NCBI RefSeq assembly: GCF_001507435.1
Contig: NZ_LMWH01000048.1
Location: 1 to 64,000, forward strand
Direction: 5' to 3'
Source: Streptomyces sp. NRRL F-5122
GTDB lineage: Bacteria; Actinomycetota; Actinomycetes; Streptomycetales; Streptomycetaceae
DNA: 64,000 bases
Made by a program: the position numbers and the translations under genes. Under the pieces are notes generated by a model, which saw only the letters and a program-made list of their open reading frames with translations, searched no databases and was not told the origin of the DNA. This document shows, one piece after another, positions 53,693-62,052 of this stretch. The number at the start of each line of letters is the position of its first letter. The first letter of the stretch is position 1.

Positions 53693-54658
53693 ATGAAGAG
53701 TCCCCTGCTGGCCCTGCCCGGTGCCGTTCCCGCCGAAGGCGTGGACGAAGGCGTCGCCGCCCACTACGGCGACCTGTTCCGTGAGCAGCGTGCCCTTGCC
53801 GACGGCTCCGGATTCGTGGACCTCTCGCACCGCGGCGTCGTCACCGTCAGCGGAGAGGACCGGCTGAGCTGGCTGCATCTGCTGCTCACCCAGCACGTCA
53901 GCGACCTGCCTCCGCACCAGGCCACCGAGGCGCTCGTCCTCTCCGCGCACGGCCATATCGAGCATGCGCTCTATCTGGTGGACGACGGTGAGACGGTCTG
54001 GGCCCATGTCGAGCCCGGCACCCAGGACGCGCTCGTCGCGTATCTGGAATCGATGAAGTTCTTCTACCGCGTCGAAGTCGCCGACCGGACGGGGGACATC
54101 GCGGTGGTGCATCTGCCGGCCGGGTCGATCGCCGAGCCGCCCGAGGGTGTCGTGGTCCGCGAGACGCCGTACGGCCGTGACCTCTTCCTCCCGCGCGCGG
54201 ACCTCGAGCCCTACGCGCACAAGAGCGGCCCCGCGGCAGGACTCCTGGCCTACGAGGCGCTGCGGGTCGAGCACCACCGCCCCCGCGTCGGCTTCGAGAC
54301 CGACCACCGCACCATCCCGCACGAGCTGGGCTGGATCGGCACGGCCGTGCATCTTCAGAAGGGCTGCTACCGCGGCCAGGAGACGGTCGCCCGGGTGGAG
54401 AACCTCGGCAAGCCGCCGCGCCGGCTGGTCTTCCTCCACCTGGACGGCAGCGAGGTGCACCTGCCGCCGCACGGCACCGAACTGCGTCTGGCGGACGAGG
54501 GTCCCGACGGCCGCAAGATCGGCGTCGTGACGACCTCGGTGCGCCACCACGAGCTGGGGCCGGTGGCCCTCGCCCTGGTCAAGCGGAACGTGCCGCTCGA
54601 CGCCCGCCTGGTCGCCGACACGACGGCGGCGGCCCAGGAAGTGATCGTGGAGCCGTAG
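53693..54658 (+). CDS. ygfZ: Folate-binding protein YgfZ (Fe-S cluster repair, GcvT-like)
   Basis: A 321-residue protein of the YgfZ/GcvT family. The defining KGCYRGQETVARV motif is at about 223-235, with the Cys that is essential in E. coli YgfZ. It binds folate and helps maintain Fe-S enzymes such as MiaB. TAGGCT (53681-53686) lies six bases before ATG 53693, indicating a leaderless transcript. It converges with dtd. Confidence 0.93.
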   Translation: MKSPLLALPGAVPAEGVDEGVAAHYGDLFREQRALADGSGFVDLSHRGVVTVSGEDRLSWLHLLLTQHVSDLPPHQATEALVLSAHGHIEHALYLVDDGETVWAHVEPGTQDALVAYLESMKFFYRVEVADRTGDIAVVHLPAGSIAEPPEGVVVRETPYGRDLFLPRADLEPYAHKSGPAAGLLAYEALRVEHHRPRVGFETDHRTIPHELGWIGTAVHLQKGCYRGQETVARVENLGKPPRRLVFLHLDGSEVHLPPHGTELRLADEGPDGRKIGVVTTSVRHHELGPVALALVKRNVPLDARLVADTTAAAQEVIVEP

Positions 54659-54660
54659 GT

Positions 54661-55086
54661 TCAGATCTCCAGCAGCACGGTGAACGGGCCGTCGTTCGTC
54701 AGGGACACGCGCATCTGCGCACCGAACCGGCCCGTCGCCACCGTCGCACCCAGCGAGCGCAGCCGGGCGACCACCTCGTCGACGAGGGGCTCGGCGACAT
54801 CGCCCGGGGCCGCCGCGTTCCAGGTGGGGCGGCGGCCCTTGCGGGCGTCACCGTAGAGCGTGAACTGGCTGATCACCAGCAGGGGCGCGTCTACGTCGGA
54901 GCACGACCTCTCGTCGTGCAGCATGCGGATCGACCAGAGCTTGCGGGCCAGCTGGGCCGCCTTCTCCTTGGTGTCCTCGTGTGTGACCCCGACGAGCACG
55001 CACAGCCCCTCGCCGCTGATCTCGCCGACCGTCTCGCCGTCCACGACGACGCTCGCGCCGTCCACCCTCTGCACCACCGCACGCAT
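54661..55086 (-). CDS. dtd: D-aminoacyl-tRNA deacylase
   Basis: A 141-residue protein with both active-site motifs of [11 protein letters not shown] (about 75-82) and the Gly-cisPro motif in [10 protein letters not shown] (about 131-140). It removes D-amino acids from mischarged tRNA and so protects translation. ATG 55086 (MRAVVQRV) gives the usual family length; an upstream ATG adds three residues. Confidence 0.95.
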   Translation of the reverse strand: MRAVVQRVDGASVVVDGETVGEISGEGLCVLVGVTHEDTKEKAAQLARKLWSIRMLHDERSCSDVDAPLLVISQFTLYGDARKGRRPTWNAAAPGDVAEPLVDEVVARLRSLGATVATGRFGAQMRVSLTNDGPFTVLLEI

Positions 55087-55334
55087 GAGGACCATGATGC
55101 CGTGCCTCCCGACGGCCCCGGGAAGGGGTCGACAACGCCGGCGCGACCGGCCGTCCGGGGCATTCCGCGCCCCTGTTTGTCCTCTATTACGAGGGCATTC
55201 TTATCGGCCCGTAACCCTCCATCCGGGGCAGATCAGGGGCACTCGGTCACATTGCGGCCACTCCGGGTGGCACGATGCCTGTGTTGCGGCGCATCCGTGG
55301 GGGGTGCCGCGCCGGTCGAGGGGACGGTAAGGAC

Positions 55335-55934
55335 ATGAGCACAGTGGGTACCGGGCGACGACCCGGGGTTGCGGCGCCCGCCCGATCGGGGAGCGCCGGG
55401 GAGTGCCGGGCTCCCGTGCAGCGCACGGACAGCCCGCTGCCCGCGGACGGGTCCGGGCAGGACCTGTCCACGCTGCGGCTGACCGAACTGCGCGCACTGC
55501 GCCGTGGCGCCCAGCGGGACGAAGCCGATCTCAGCTATGTACGACGCCTGCTCCAGGGCCGTATCGACATCCTCCGGGCGGAACTGGCCCGGCGCGGCGG
55601 ACGGATGCCCGAGGAGGTGGTGACGCGGCTGCCGGAGATCCTCAGGGACGCACCCGCCCGCCATCGCTCGTCCGCCCGCCATGTGACGGTCGGCACACCG
55701 CAGAGCGAGGAGTTCCGGCGGCTGGCGGCGGAGATGCTCGCCGAGGTGGAGCTCTCGGACCTCCAGGCGCGTACGGACGACGAGTTGGGGGCCGGCATGA
55801 AGCGCCTCGAGCGGTACGAGCGGCAGGTCTCGCGGCGGCGGCAGCGGTTGCAGCGCACGGCGGACGATTGCAGCGCCGAGATCGCACGCAGGTACCGTGA
55901 GGGAGAAGCACAAGTAGACGACCTGCTCATGTGA
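55335..55934 (+). CDS. rsiG: RsiG, c-di-GMP-armed anti-sigma factor for WhiG
   Basis: A 199-residue helical protein with two exact copies of the c-di-GMP signature ExxxSxxRxxxQxxxD: E63-S67-R70-Q74-D78 (EADLSYVRRLLQGRID) and E162-S166-R169-Q173-D177 (ERQVSRRRQRLQRTAD). In S. venezuelae RsiG binds a c-di-GMP dimer through these and then holds the sporulation sigma factor WhiG inactive. whiG itself is not in this window. ATG 55335 has AAGGA just ahead. Confidence 0.95.
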   Translation: MSTVGTGRRPGVAAPARSGSAGECRAPVQRTDSPLPADGSGQDLSTLRLTELRALRRGAQRDEADLSYVRRLLQGRIDILRAELARRGGRMPEEVVTRLPEILRDAPARHRSSARHVTVGTPQSEEFRRLAAEMLAEVELSDLQARTDDELGAGMKRLERYERQVSRRRQRLQRTADDCSAEIARRYREGEAQVDDLLM

Positions 55935-56041
55935 CGCGGAGGGCCCCGGCGAACCCGGGGCCCCTGGGTGTGCGCGGCGGCCCCGGTACCCCGGCGGCAT
56001 CCGGGCGAAGGGGCGGGTCCCCGTCGCGAAGGCAAGCACCC

Positions 56042-57031
56042 ATGTCGACTTCTGCCCAGACCGTCCTGCCCACCGGATCCGGCCACTCCGCCATACCCCC
56101 GATACTCGCCGAGGTGGTGCGGTCCGGGTTCGTCGAGGGCCGGCACCGGGGGAGCCTGGTCCTGCTCGGCGCGGACGGTTCCGTGGAGTTCGCGCTCGGA
56201 GACGTCTCGTCGCCGGTCTTCCCCCGCTCGTCCAGCAAGCCCATGCAGGCGGCCGGTGTGCTGCGGGCGGGCCTGGACCTGGCCGGGGAGCGGCTGGCGA
56301 TCGCCGCCGCGAGCCATTCGGGCGAGGCGTTCCATCTGGATCTGGTGCGCACCATGCTGACCGAGCACGGCCTGAGCGCGGAGGACCTCCAGTGCCCGCC
56401 GGACCTGCCGCTGGACCCGGCCGAGGCGGAGGCGTATCTGGTGTCCGGTTCCGCGCGCGAGCGGGTCGCGATGAACTGCTCGGGCAAGCACACGGCGATG
56501 CTGGCGGTGTGCGCGCTGCGGGGCTGGCCGCTCGACTCCTACCTCGACCCCGGCCACCCGCTGCAGCAGCTGATCCACTCGGTGGTGGAGGAGACGGCCG
56601 GGGAGCCGGTCGCGGCGGTCGGTACGGACGGCTGCGGCGCCCCGCTCATGGCGATCAGCCTCACCGGGCTGGCCCGCGCCTTCCGGTCCTTCGTGCTCGC
56701 GCAGCCGGGCACCCCGGAACGCCGCGTGGCCGACGCGATGCGGGCGCATCCCGAGTACGTGGCGGGCACGCGCCGCCCCGACACCTGGCTCATGCGGGAG
56801 ATCCCCGGCGCCCTGTCGAAGATGGGCGCGGAGGCGGTCCAGGCGGTGGCACTCCCGGACGGCCGGGCCCTCGCGTTCAAGGTGGACGACGGCGCGACCC
56901 GGTCACTGGGCCCGATACTGTCCCGCGCCCTGACCCTGATGGGTGTGCAGGCCCCGGTGGTGGACCGCATCGGCAGGGCGCCGCTGCTGGGCGGGGACCG
57001 CGAAGTGGGGGAGATACGCGCGGTGTTCTAG
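56042..57031 (+). CDS. L-asparaginase, Rhizobium-type (class 3)
   Basis: A 329-residue enzyme of the asparaginase II family first seen in Rhizobium etli. The SSSKPMQA motif (about 62-69) carries the Ser-Lys tandem. NCSGKHT (about 145-151) and DGCGAP (about 199-204) bring the Cys and Lys that bind zinc in the R. etli structure. It hydrolyses asparagine to aspartate and ammonia in the cytoplasm. ATG 56042 is chosen because the upstream frame is low-complexity. Confidence 0.9.
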   Translation: MSTSAQTVLPTGSGHSAIPPILAEVVRSGFVEGRHRGSLVLLGADGSVEFALGDVSSPVFPRSSSKPMQAAGVLRAGLDLAGERLAIAAASHSGEAFHLDLVRTMLTEHGLSAEDLQCPPDLPLDPAEAEAYLVSGSARERVAMNCSGKHTAMLAVCALRGWPLDSYLDPGHPLQQLIHSVVEETAGEPVAAVGTDGCGAPLMAISLTGLARAFRSFVLAQPGTPERRVADAMRAHPEYVAGTRRPDTWLMREIPGALSKMGAEAVQAVALPDGRALAFKVDDGATRSLGPILSRALTLMGVQAPVVDRIGRAPLLGGDREVGEIRAVF

Positions 57032-57161
57032 CCGCACCGCCCCCGGTGGCCGGGGGCTGCGGGACGGAGCGTGGGCAGGATCGTCCCGGGGGCGCCCTCG
57101 TGGCAGCCGGGGCGCGGAAATCCGCGCGACACCCGATTCGCCGTACCCCTAGCGTGGGGCC

Positions 57162-58427
57162 ATGAGCCGCCGCGCCCAAGACATCGAGGTACGCCCGATC
57201 ACCGAACCCGAGATCCGGGACTGGAGCCGTGCGCTCAGCACGGGCTTCCTGCGTTCCCCGGCCCTCTCGGACCACGACGTCGCCGACCTCGGCACGTACG
57301 TCGTTCCGTCCCGTACGCTCGCCGCCTTCGACCGCGGCCCGGCGCGCATCGTGGGGACCTTCCGCTCCTTCGCCCAGGAGCTCACCGCCGTCGGCGGGGC
57401 GACGGTCCCCGCCGACGCGATCACCAACGTCACCGTCACGGCCACCCACCGCCGCCGCGGCATCCTCAGCCGCATGATGGCCCTGGACCTCGCCGCGGCG
57501 AAGGAGCGCGGCGACGTCGCCGCCACACTGATCGCCGCCGAGTACCCCATCTACGGCCGCTTCGGCTTCGGCCCCGCCACCCACACCGCCGAGTGGACCG
57601 TCGACCTCCCCCGCACCGGTCTCGACCGTCACCGCTCCATCCCGGACGACGGCGGCCGCATCGACCTGGTCGACGTCGGCGAGGTGCGCAAGCTCGGCCC
57701 CGAGCTCCACGAGCGCCTCCGGCTCGCCCAGCCGGGGGCGATCAACCGCAACGAGCGCTGGTGGCAGGTCACCACGGGCGCGGTCCGCCTGGACGCCCGG
57801 CCGTGGACCGAGCCCTTCCACGCCCTCTACCGGTCCCCGTCCGGGGAGATCGAGGGACTCGTCGCCTATTCCTGCGACGACAACTGGGGCGACGACAAGC
57901 GGCCCACGAACACCGCGTCCGTCAAGAGCCTGATCACCACCAGCCCGGCGGCCGAGCGCGCTCTGTGGCACTACCTCTGCTCGATCGACTGGGTCACCAC
58001 GGTGAAGTCGGGCCGCCGGGCCCCCGACGACCTGCTGCCGCACCTCCTGCCCGACCCGCGCGCGGCCCGTCTCACCACGTACGCGGACTGGCTGTGGGTG
58101 CGGATCCTGGACGTCGTACGGGCTCTGGAGGCGCGTACGTACGGCGGCAGCGGCGCGCTCGTCCTCGAGGTCGTGGACGAGGCGGGCCTGACCGGCGGAC
58201 GCTACCGGCTGGAGGCCGGCCCGGACGGCGCGGAGTGCAAGCCGACCGACCTGGAACCCCAGCTGACCCTTCCCGTGGCCGAACTGGCGACGCTGTGGCT
58301 GGGGGACGAGTCCGCGGTGCGTCTGGCGGCGCTCGGGCGGGTGCGGGAACAGCAAGAGGGCGCCGCCCTTGTCGCCGACGCCCTGCTGCGTACGTCCAGG
58401 CGACCGTGGTGCCCGGACATCTTCTGA
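57162..58427 (+). CDS. Eis-like N-acetyltransferase
   Basis: A 421-residue protein with the Eis plan: N-terminal GNAT domain (acetyl-CoA loop [15 protein letters not shown] at about 91-105), a second degenerate GNAT region and a C-terminal SCP2-like domain, ending with a free phenylalanine carboxylate (CPDIF) that acts in catalysis in Eis. Tyr in [10 protein letters not shown] (about 126) fits the general acid. Eis enzymes acetylate amines, including aminoglycosides. TAGCGT (57150-57155) lies six bases before ATG 57162, so it is leaderless. Confidence 0.93.
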   Translation: MSRRAQDIEVRPITEPEIRDWSRALSTGFLRSPALSDHDVADLGTYVVPSRTLAAFDRGPARIVGTFRSFAQELTAVGGATVPADAITNVTVTATHRRRGILSRMMALDLAAAKERGDVAATLIAAEYPIYGRFGFGPATHTAEWTVDLPRTGLDRHRSIPDDGGRIDLVDVGEVRKLGPELHERLRLAQPGAINRNERWWQVTTGAVRLDARPWTEPFHALYRSPSGEIEGLVAYSCDDNWGDDKRPTNTASVKSLITTSPAAERALWHYLCSIDWVTTVKSGRRAPDDLLPHLLPDPRAARLTTYADWLWVRILDVVRALEARTYGGSGALVLEVVDEAGLTGGRYRLEAGPDGAECKPTDLEPQLTLPVAELATLWLGDESAVRLAALGRVREQQEGAALVADALLRTSRRPWCPDIF

Positions 58428-58613
58428 GCCCTCGCGGGCTTGGCCGGTCTCTGCGGTGGCACTCCTTCCGGGCGGGCGGTGGCGCTTCGTGCTGTGCATC
58501 CGTAGCGATTCAGTTGTGGTGGTGCGTCTGGTGCGGACCGACCGAGCTCCCGGCTCCCCTCCGGAAGGGAGTTCGGTCAGCCATTGTGCTGGCCAAGAGC
58601 GCTCAAGCTCTCT

Positions 58614-58641
58614 CAACTTCTCGAAGTTGGCGACCAACTTC
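58614..58641. promoter_or_regulatory. Three-half-site operator before GntR gene 1
   Basis: CAACTTC (58614-58620), GAAGTTGG (58623-58630) and CCAACTTC (58634-58641) alternate in direction, so the middle half-site can pair with either side. The unit ends 86 bases before the GTG of the first GntR gene. The same layout recurs at 59981-60008. Confidence 0.72.
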
Positions 58642-58714
58642 ACCTTACTTATCTCCGATTGGAGACGTCTCATAACCACCTTCCCCTGAACTGCCGGAAG
58701 ATGGCGTGAAGTTG

Positions 58715-58726
58715 TAGTGTTTGGTC
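58715..58726 (+). promoter_or_regulatory. Leaderless promoter -10 of GntR gene 1
   Basis: TAGTGT then TTGGTC precede GTG 58727. The same layout, TAGCGT then TTGGTC, precedes GTG 60095. Confidence 0.6.
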
Positions 58727-59629
58727 GTGGAGCCGGAACATGCCTCCGTCAACGGACGGAAGAGGTCACAGCGGCCACAGAGGTCGCACCATGATGTGGC
58801 CGACGAGCTGCGCAGCCGGATCAGGTCCGGAGTGCTGCGGCCCGGCCAGCGCATGCCCACGCAGGCCGAGTTGGCGAACGAGTTCGGCGTGGAGCGCGGC
58901 GCGGTGCGTCAGGCGCTGCGCATCCTGCAGACGGAGCGTCTGCTCGTCAACGTGTCCAAAGGGAGCCCGGCGACCGTCGCAGCGCACATGGGCGGTGCCG
59001 TGGCCGGCCCGGAGGCTCCGCCCCAGCCCACGATGGTGGCGCTCGCCCCACGGATCTCGGCGGCCTTCGCCGCTCCGCACGTGGAGATAGACGCCCTGTG
59101 TCTGACATCGGTATCGCTCACGCTCGCGATGAGCGAGCCGTTGCGCGAGATTCACGCGGGGCGAATAAAACCGGCCAAGGTCGATGTGCGCCTGCTGCTG
59201 CCGAGCGGCCGGATCGAGCTGGCGTTCCCCAAACCGGTGGAGGACACCGACGACGACCGGCTGCGCCGGCGCTGGCTGGCGCAGCGGAACGCCCAGGGCC
59301 AGGTCCTCAGACACAACCTGCTGGCGCTGCGCAGCACGCACGGCATCGACGTGCATGTCACCTTCCGGGCGCTGCCGTTCACTCCGCCGGTGAAGCTGTA
59401 CCTGCTCAACGGGGCGGAGGCGCTGTTCGCGTACTACACGGTGACCCGCCGCGGCGCGGAGATCGACCACGAGTATCTGGAGATGTACGACGCCGAGGGC
59501 ACGCGGTCCATGCTGTTCCCCTTCGCGCAGGGGGCGGGACTGCGGGACACGACATTCGTGGAGCAGTCGCATCTGTGGTTCAACGCCCTTTGGGAGACCA
59601 TCAGCTCGGAACTGGAGCTCGGCGGCTAG
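58727..59629 (+). CDS. GntR-type regulator 1 of the kinase/phosphatase module
   Basis: A 300-residue regulator. The GntR winged helix (ELRSRIRSGVLRPGQRMPTQ to AELANEFGVERGAVRQALRI, about 27-66) is followed by a 200-residue domain of no family that I can name. Parts nearly identical to regulator 2 include HGIDV, VTFRALPFTPPVKLYLLNG and an ending of LWFNALWETI. The C-terminal FxxLWE-like end recalls inactive PLD-like sensor domains, a weak guess. GTG 58727 is favoured by TAGTGT six bases upstream; TTG 58721 is in frame. The adjacent operator suggests autoregulation. Confidence 0.82.
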   Translation: MEPEHASVNGRKRSQRPQRSHHDVADELRSRIRSGVLRPGQRMPTQAELANEFGVERGAVRQALRILQTERLLVNVSKGSPATVAAHMGGAVAGPEAPPQPTMVALAPRISAAFAAPHVEIDALCLTSVSLTLAMSEPLREIHAGRIKPAKVDVRLLLPSGRIELAFPKPVEDTDDDRLRRRWLAQRNAQGQVLRHNLLALRSTHGIDVHVTFRALPFTPPVKLYLLNGAEALFAYYTVTRRGAEIDHEYLEMYDAEGTRSMLFPFAQGAGLRDTTFVEQSHLWFNALWETISSELELGG

Positions 59630-59671
59630 CCGATGTCCTCCAGCGGTTCGGACGGTCTCCCGAAGGGCTGG

Positions 59672-59860
59672 TCAGAGGGCCGGCTGGGCGACCATCAGGG
59701 CGAGGACGACCGCCCCGACGGAGCTGCAGGTGGGGCTCTTGGCCTTGATGCCGACGGTCAGCAAGAGCAGGCCGATGATGCCCATCGTCCCGTACTTCCA
59801 CTGGACGAACTGGTCGAAGCCGGCGACGAAGAGAGCGGAGAGAAGGGCTATGGCGGGCAT
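59672..59860 (-). CDS. Small two-helix membrane protein A
   Basis: A 62-residue protein with two membrane helices (about 3-17 and 26-43, with a third hydrophobic run to the end). AAAGAGGTG five bases before the ATG is a strong ribosome site. It is divergent from regulator 2 across the 59981-60008 operator and convergent with regulator 1. A similar small gene stands beside regulator 3. Function unknown. Confidence 0.68.
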   Translation of the reverse strand: MPAIALLSALFVAGFDQFVQWKYGTMGIIGLLLLTVGIKAKSPTCSSVGAVVLALMVAQPAL

Positions 59861-59980
59861 GGTGGCACCTCTTTCCGTGCGGGTGGATCCGGGCGATCCG
59901 GAGGGCGGGGCAAGGGTGAGCGAACCGTCTGCATGGGGTGACTACCTGCGGCTGGTGCGTGAGGGGAGGCAATTCCTCCG

Positions 59981-60008
59981 CCAACTCTGTCGAGTTGGTA
60001 ACCAACTC
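59981..60008. promoter_or_regulatory. Three-half-site operator before GntR gene 2
   Basis: CCAACTC (59981-59987), GAGTTGG (59992-59998) and CCAACTC (60002-60008) repeat the alternating pattern seen at 58614-58641. The last two form GAGTTGGTAACCAACTC, a palindrome of eight-base arms. It ends 87 bases before GTG 60095. Confidence 0.75.
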
Positions 60009-60094
60009 CCTTAGAGTTATCCCCAGTTGGTCTATGTCTATAAACAACTATCAGACAACTCCACATAGATGGACGTAGGTTGTAGCGTTTGGTC

Positions 60095-60967
60095 GTGACC
60101 CAGGAGAACGTCGCAGTGAACGGCAGCAGAAGGCTCTCGCCCCAGGAGATCGCCGAGACGATGCGGGCCCGCATCCGTGCCGGCGAGCTGAAGGCAGGCG
60201 ACCGCCTGCCCACACAGGCCGAGCTGGCCGAGGAGTTCGGTGTGGAGCGGGGCACGGTCCGGCAGGCCCTGCGCCTTCTCCAGGAGGCCGGCCTGCTGAG
60301 CAACGTCAGCAAGGGGAGCCCGCCCAGGATCGCCCAGCCCCAGCCGGTCAGGGACGAGCCGCAGCCGACGATGGTCGGGCTGACGCCGAGGCTCGTGGAG
60401 GCGTTCGGGTCCCCGCACGTCCGCATCGACGCGGCCTGCCTCACCGCGGAGACGCTGATGCTGGCGCTGGGCGAGCCGCTGCGGCAGATCCACGAGGGCC
60501 GCATCCGCCCGGAGTCGATCGACGTCCGCATCCTTCTTCCGTCCCGGGACATCAACCTGGCGTTCCCGATCTCGGTCCAGAGCCCCGGTGACGACGACCC
60601 GGTCCACAAGCGCTGGCTGGACCAGCGCAACGCCCAGGGTCACGTCCTGCGCCACAACCTCCAGTCCCTGCGCTCGTCGCACGGCATCGACGTCCGCGTG
60701 ACGTTCCGCGCCCTGCCGTTCACCCCGCCGGTGAAGCTCTATCTGCTGAACGGGTCGGAGGCCCTGATCGCCTACTACATGCTCACGAGGCGGGAGGAGG
60801 AGGTCTACAGCCAGACGCTCGAGATGTACGACACCCTGGGCACCGAGTCCCTGCTCTTCTCCTTCGAACGCCGGACCGGGCAACGGGACGCGGCTTTCGT
60901 CGATCAGTCACAGAAGTGGTTCGACGCCCTCTGGGAAACCATCACGTCGGACCTGACACTCTCCTAG
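60095..60967 (+). CDS. GntR-type regulator 2 of the kinase/phosphatase module
   Basis: A 290-residue close relative of regulator 1: winged helix about 18-80 (AELAEEFGVERGTVRQALRL), then the shared C-terminal domain (QRNAQGHVLRHNLQSLRSSH and VTFRALPFTPPVKLYLLNG), ending QKWFDALWETITSDLTLS. Strong similarity over the whole length points to duplication. TAGCGT (60083-60088) six bases before GTG 60095 indicates a leaderless mRNA. The stop TAG overlaps the GTG of the HAD gene by one base, so the two are translationally coupled. Confidence 0.85.
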   Translation: MTQENVAVNGSRRLSPQEIAETMRARIRAGELKAGDRLPTQAELAEEFGVERGTVRQALRLLQEAGLLSNVSKGSPPRIAQPQPVRDEPQPTMVGLTPRLVEAFGSPHVRIDAACLTAETLMLALGEPLRQIHEGRIRPESIDVRILLPSRDINLAFPISVQSPGDDDPVHKRWLDQRNAQGHVLRHNLQSLRSSHGIDVRVTFRALPFTPPVKLYLLNGSEALIAYYMLTRREEEVYSQTLEMYDTLGTESLLFSFERRTGQRDAAFVDQSQKWFDALWETITSDLTLS

Positions 60968-61704
60968 TGACTTCTGATACGACGCAGACTGATCTGGTGG
61001 CAGAAGAGACTGAGAATCTGCGGAAGTTGATCGCCAAGGCGCGATTTATACTCTTTGACTTCGATGGGCCGATCTGTCGGCTCTTTGCGGGGCACACAGC
61101 GGAGGACGTCGCGCGCCGACTGGTCGAATGGCTCGAAAGCCGGGGGCTGCGCGGCCTGCTGACCGAGGAGGAACGGGTCCATCCGGACCCTCACTACGTC
61201 CTCGAGGCGATCCATCGACGGCATCCGCAGAGCGATCTGGTGACCGAACTGGAGGAGCGGCTCACCCAGCAGGAGTTGAAGGCGGTGACGTCCGCGATGC
61301 CGACGCCGTACGCCGACCCGTTGATCCGTACCTGGAGCGCCCTCGGCGGTCAGCTCGCCGTGGCGACCAACAACTCCGCCCGAGTGGCGACCGCGTACCT
61401 CGCAAGACGCGACCTGGACTCCTGCTTCGCCCCCTATGTCTTCGGCCGCACACACGACCTCGACCTGCTGAAGCCGCATCCGCACTGCCTCAATCAGGCC
61501 CTCAACGCGATGGGCGCGGATCGCACCGCCTCCCTGATGATCGGGGACGCCCCCTCGGACTTCTACGCCGCTCGGAACGCCGGCGTCGCGTTCATCGGCT
61601 TCGCGCGCAACCAGGACAAGGAGAAGCGTCTGAGGAGCGCGGGAGCCGAAGTCGTCGTGGAGTCGCTTGAACCGGTGCTGCGGATGCTGCGCGGTCAGGC
61701 CTGA
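60967..61704 (+). CDS. HAD-superfamily phosphatase
   Basis: A 245-residue HAD hydrolase. Motif I is FDFDGPIC (nucleophile Asp31, acid Asp33), motif II the Ser/Asn in ATNNSARV, motif III the Lys in LLKPHPHC, and motif IV GDAPSDFYAARNAGV. It has a helical cap between about 40 and 125. It probably dephosphorylates a small metabolite. Coupling to regulator 2 and a kinase-like gene 1.4 kb on suggests that regulator, phosphatase and kinase act on one substrate; this is inference. Confidence 0.88.
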   Translation: MTSDTTQTDLVAEETENLRKLIAKARFILFDFDGPICRLFAGHTAEDVARRLVEWLESRGLRGLLTEEERVHPDPHYVLEAIHRRHPQSDLVTELEERLTQQELKAVTSAMPTPYADPLIRTWSALGGQLAVATNNSARVATAYLARRDLDSCFAPYVFGRTHDLDLLKPHPHCLNQALNAMGADRTASLMIGDAPSDFYAARNAGVAFIGFARNQDKEKRLRSAGAEVVVESLEPVLRMLRGQA

Positions 61705-61886
61705 GACATCACGATGGCGAACATGACCGCGGCTCCCACCGCGAGGCGGGTGTGGTTCATCCGGATGCCCGCGAAGATCAGCGCTATGAGGATCGCCCCC
61801 AGTAGCCCGATCTTCGACTGGGCCAGCATCGACAGGACGAACTCCGCAGCGGCGACAAGTCCTTCTGACTGGATCACTTTCCCCAC
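61695..61886 (-). CDS. Small two-helix membrane protein B
   Basis: A 63-residue protein with two membrane helices (about 24-41 and 47-62). Its last bases overlap the end of the HAD gene. GGAAGG five bases ahead supports GTG 61886 over GTG 61877. It is divergent from regulator 3, as membrane protein A is from regulator 2, so each regulator faces a small membrane gene. Similarity between A and B is in plan, not clear sequence. Confidence 0.62.
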   Translation of the reverse strand: MGKVIQSEGLVAAAEFVLSMLAQSKIGLLGAILIALIFAGIRMNHTRLAVGAAVMFAIVMSQA

Positions 61887-61901
61887 CCGATCCTTCCGCT
61901 T

Positions 61902-61995
61902 CCAGTCAACCAACCAACTTGCAGCCCAATTGGACTGGTTATCGTGATTGGCATGTGCCCTGCTCGCTTGATCCTGTAACCAACAGGGCAGTTGG
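61902..61995. promoter_or_regulatory. Half-site cluster before GntR gene 3
   Basis: Several CCAA/TTGG elements lie here: the palindrome CCAATTGG (61926-61933) inside CCAGTC/GACTGG arms (61902-61907 and 61933-61938), and CCAAC with six bases to GTTGG (61980-61995). The order differs from the tidy triple site before regulators 1 and 2. Confidence 0.5.
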
Positions 61996-62052
61996 ACTGC
62001 TTGGTTGGCTGGAAACGGTTTGCCGATCGGGTGAAGGAGGTACGGTCGGCGT

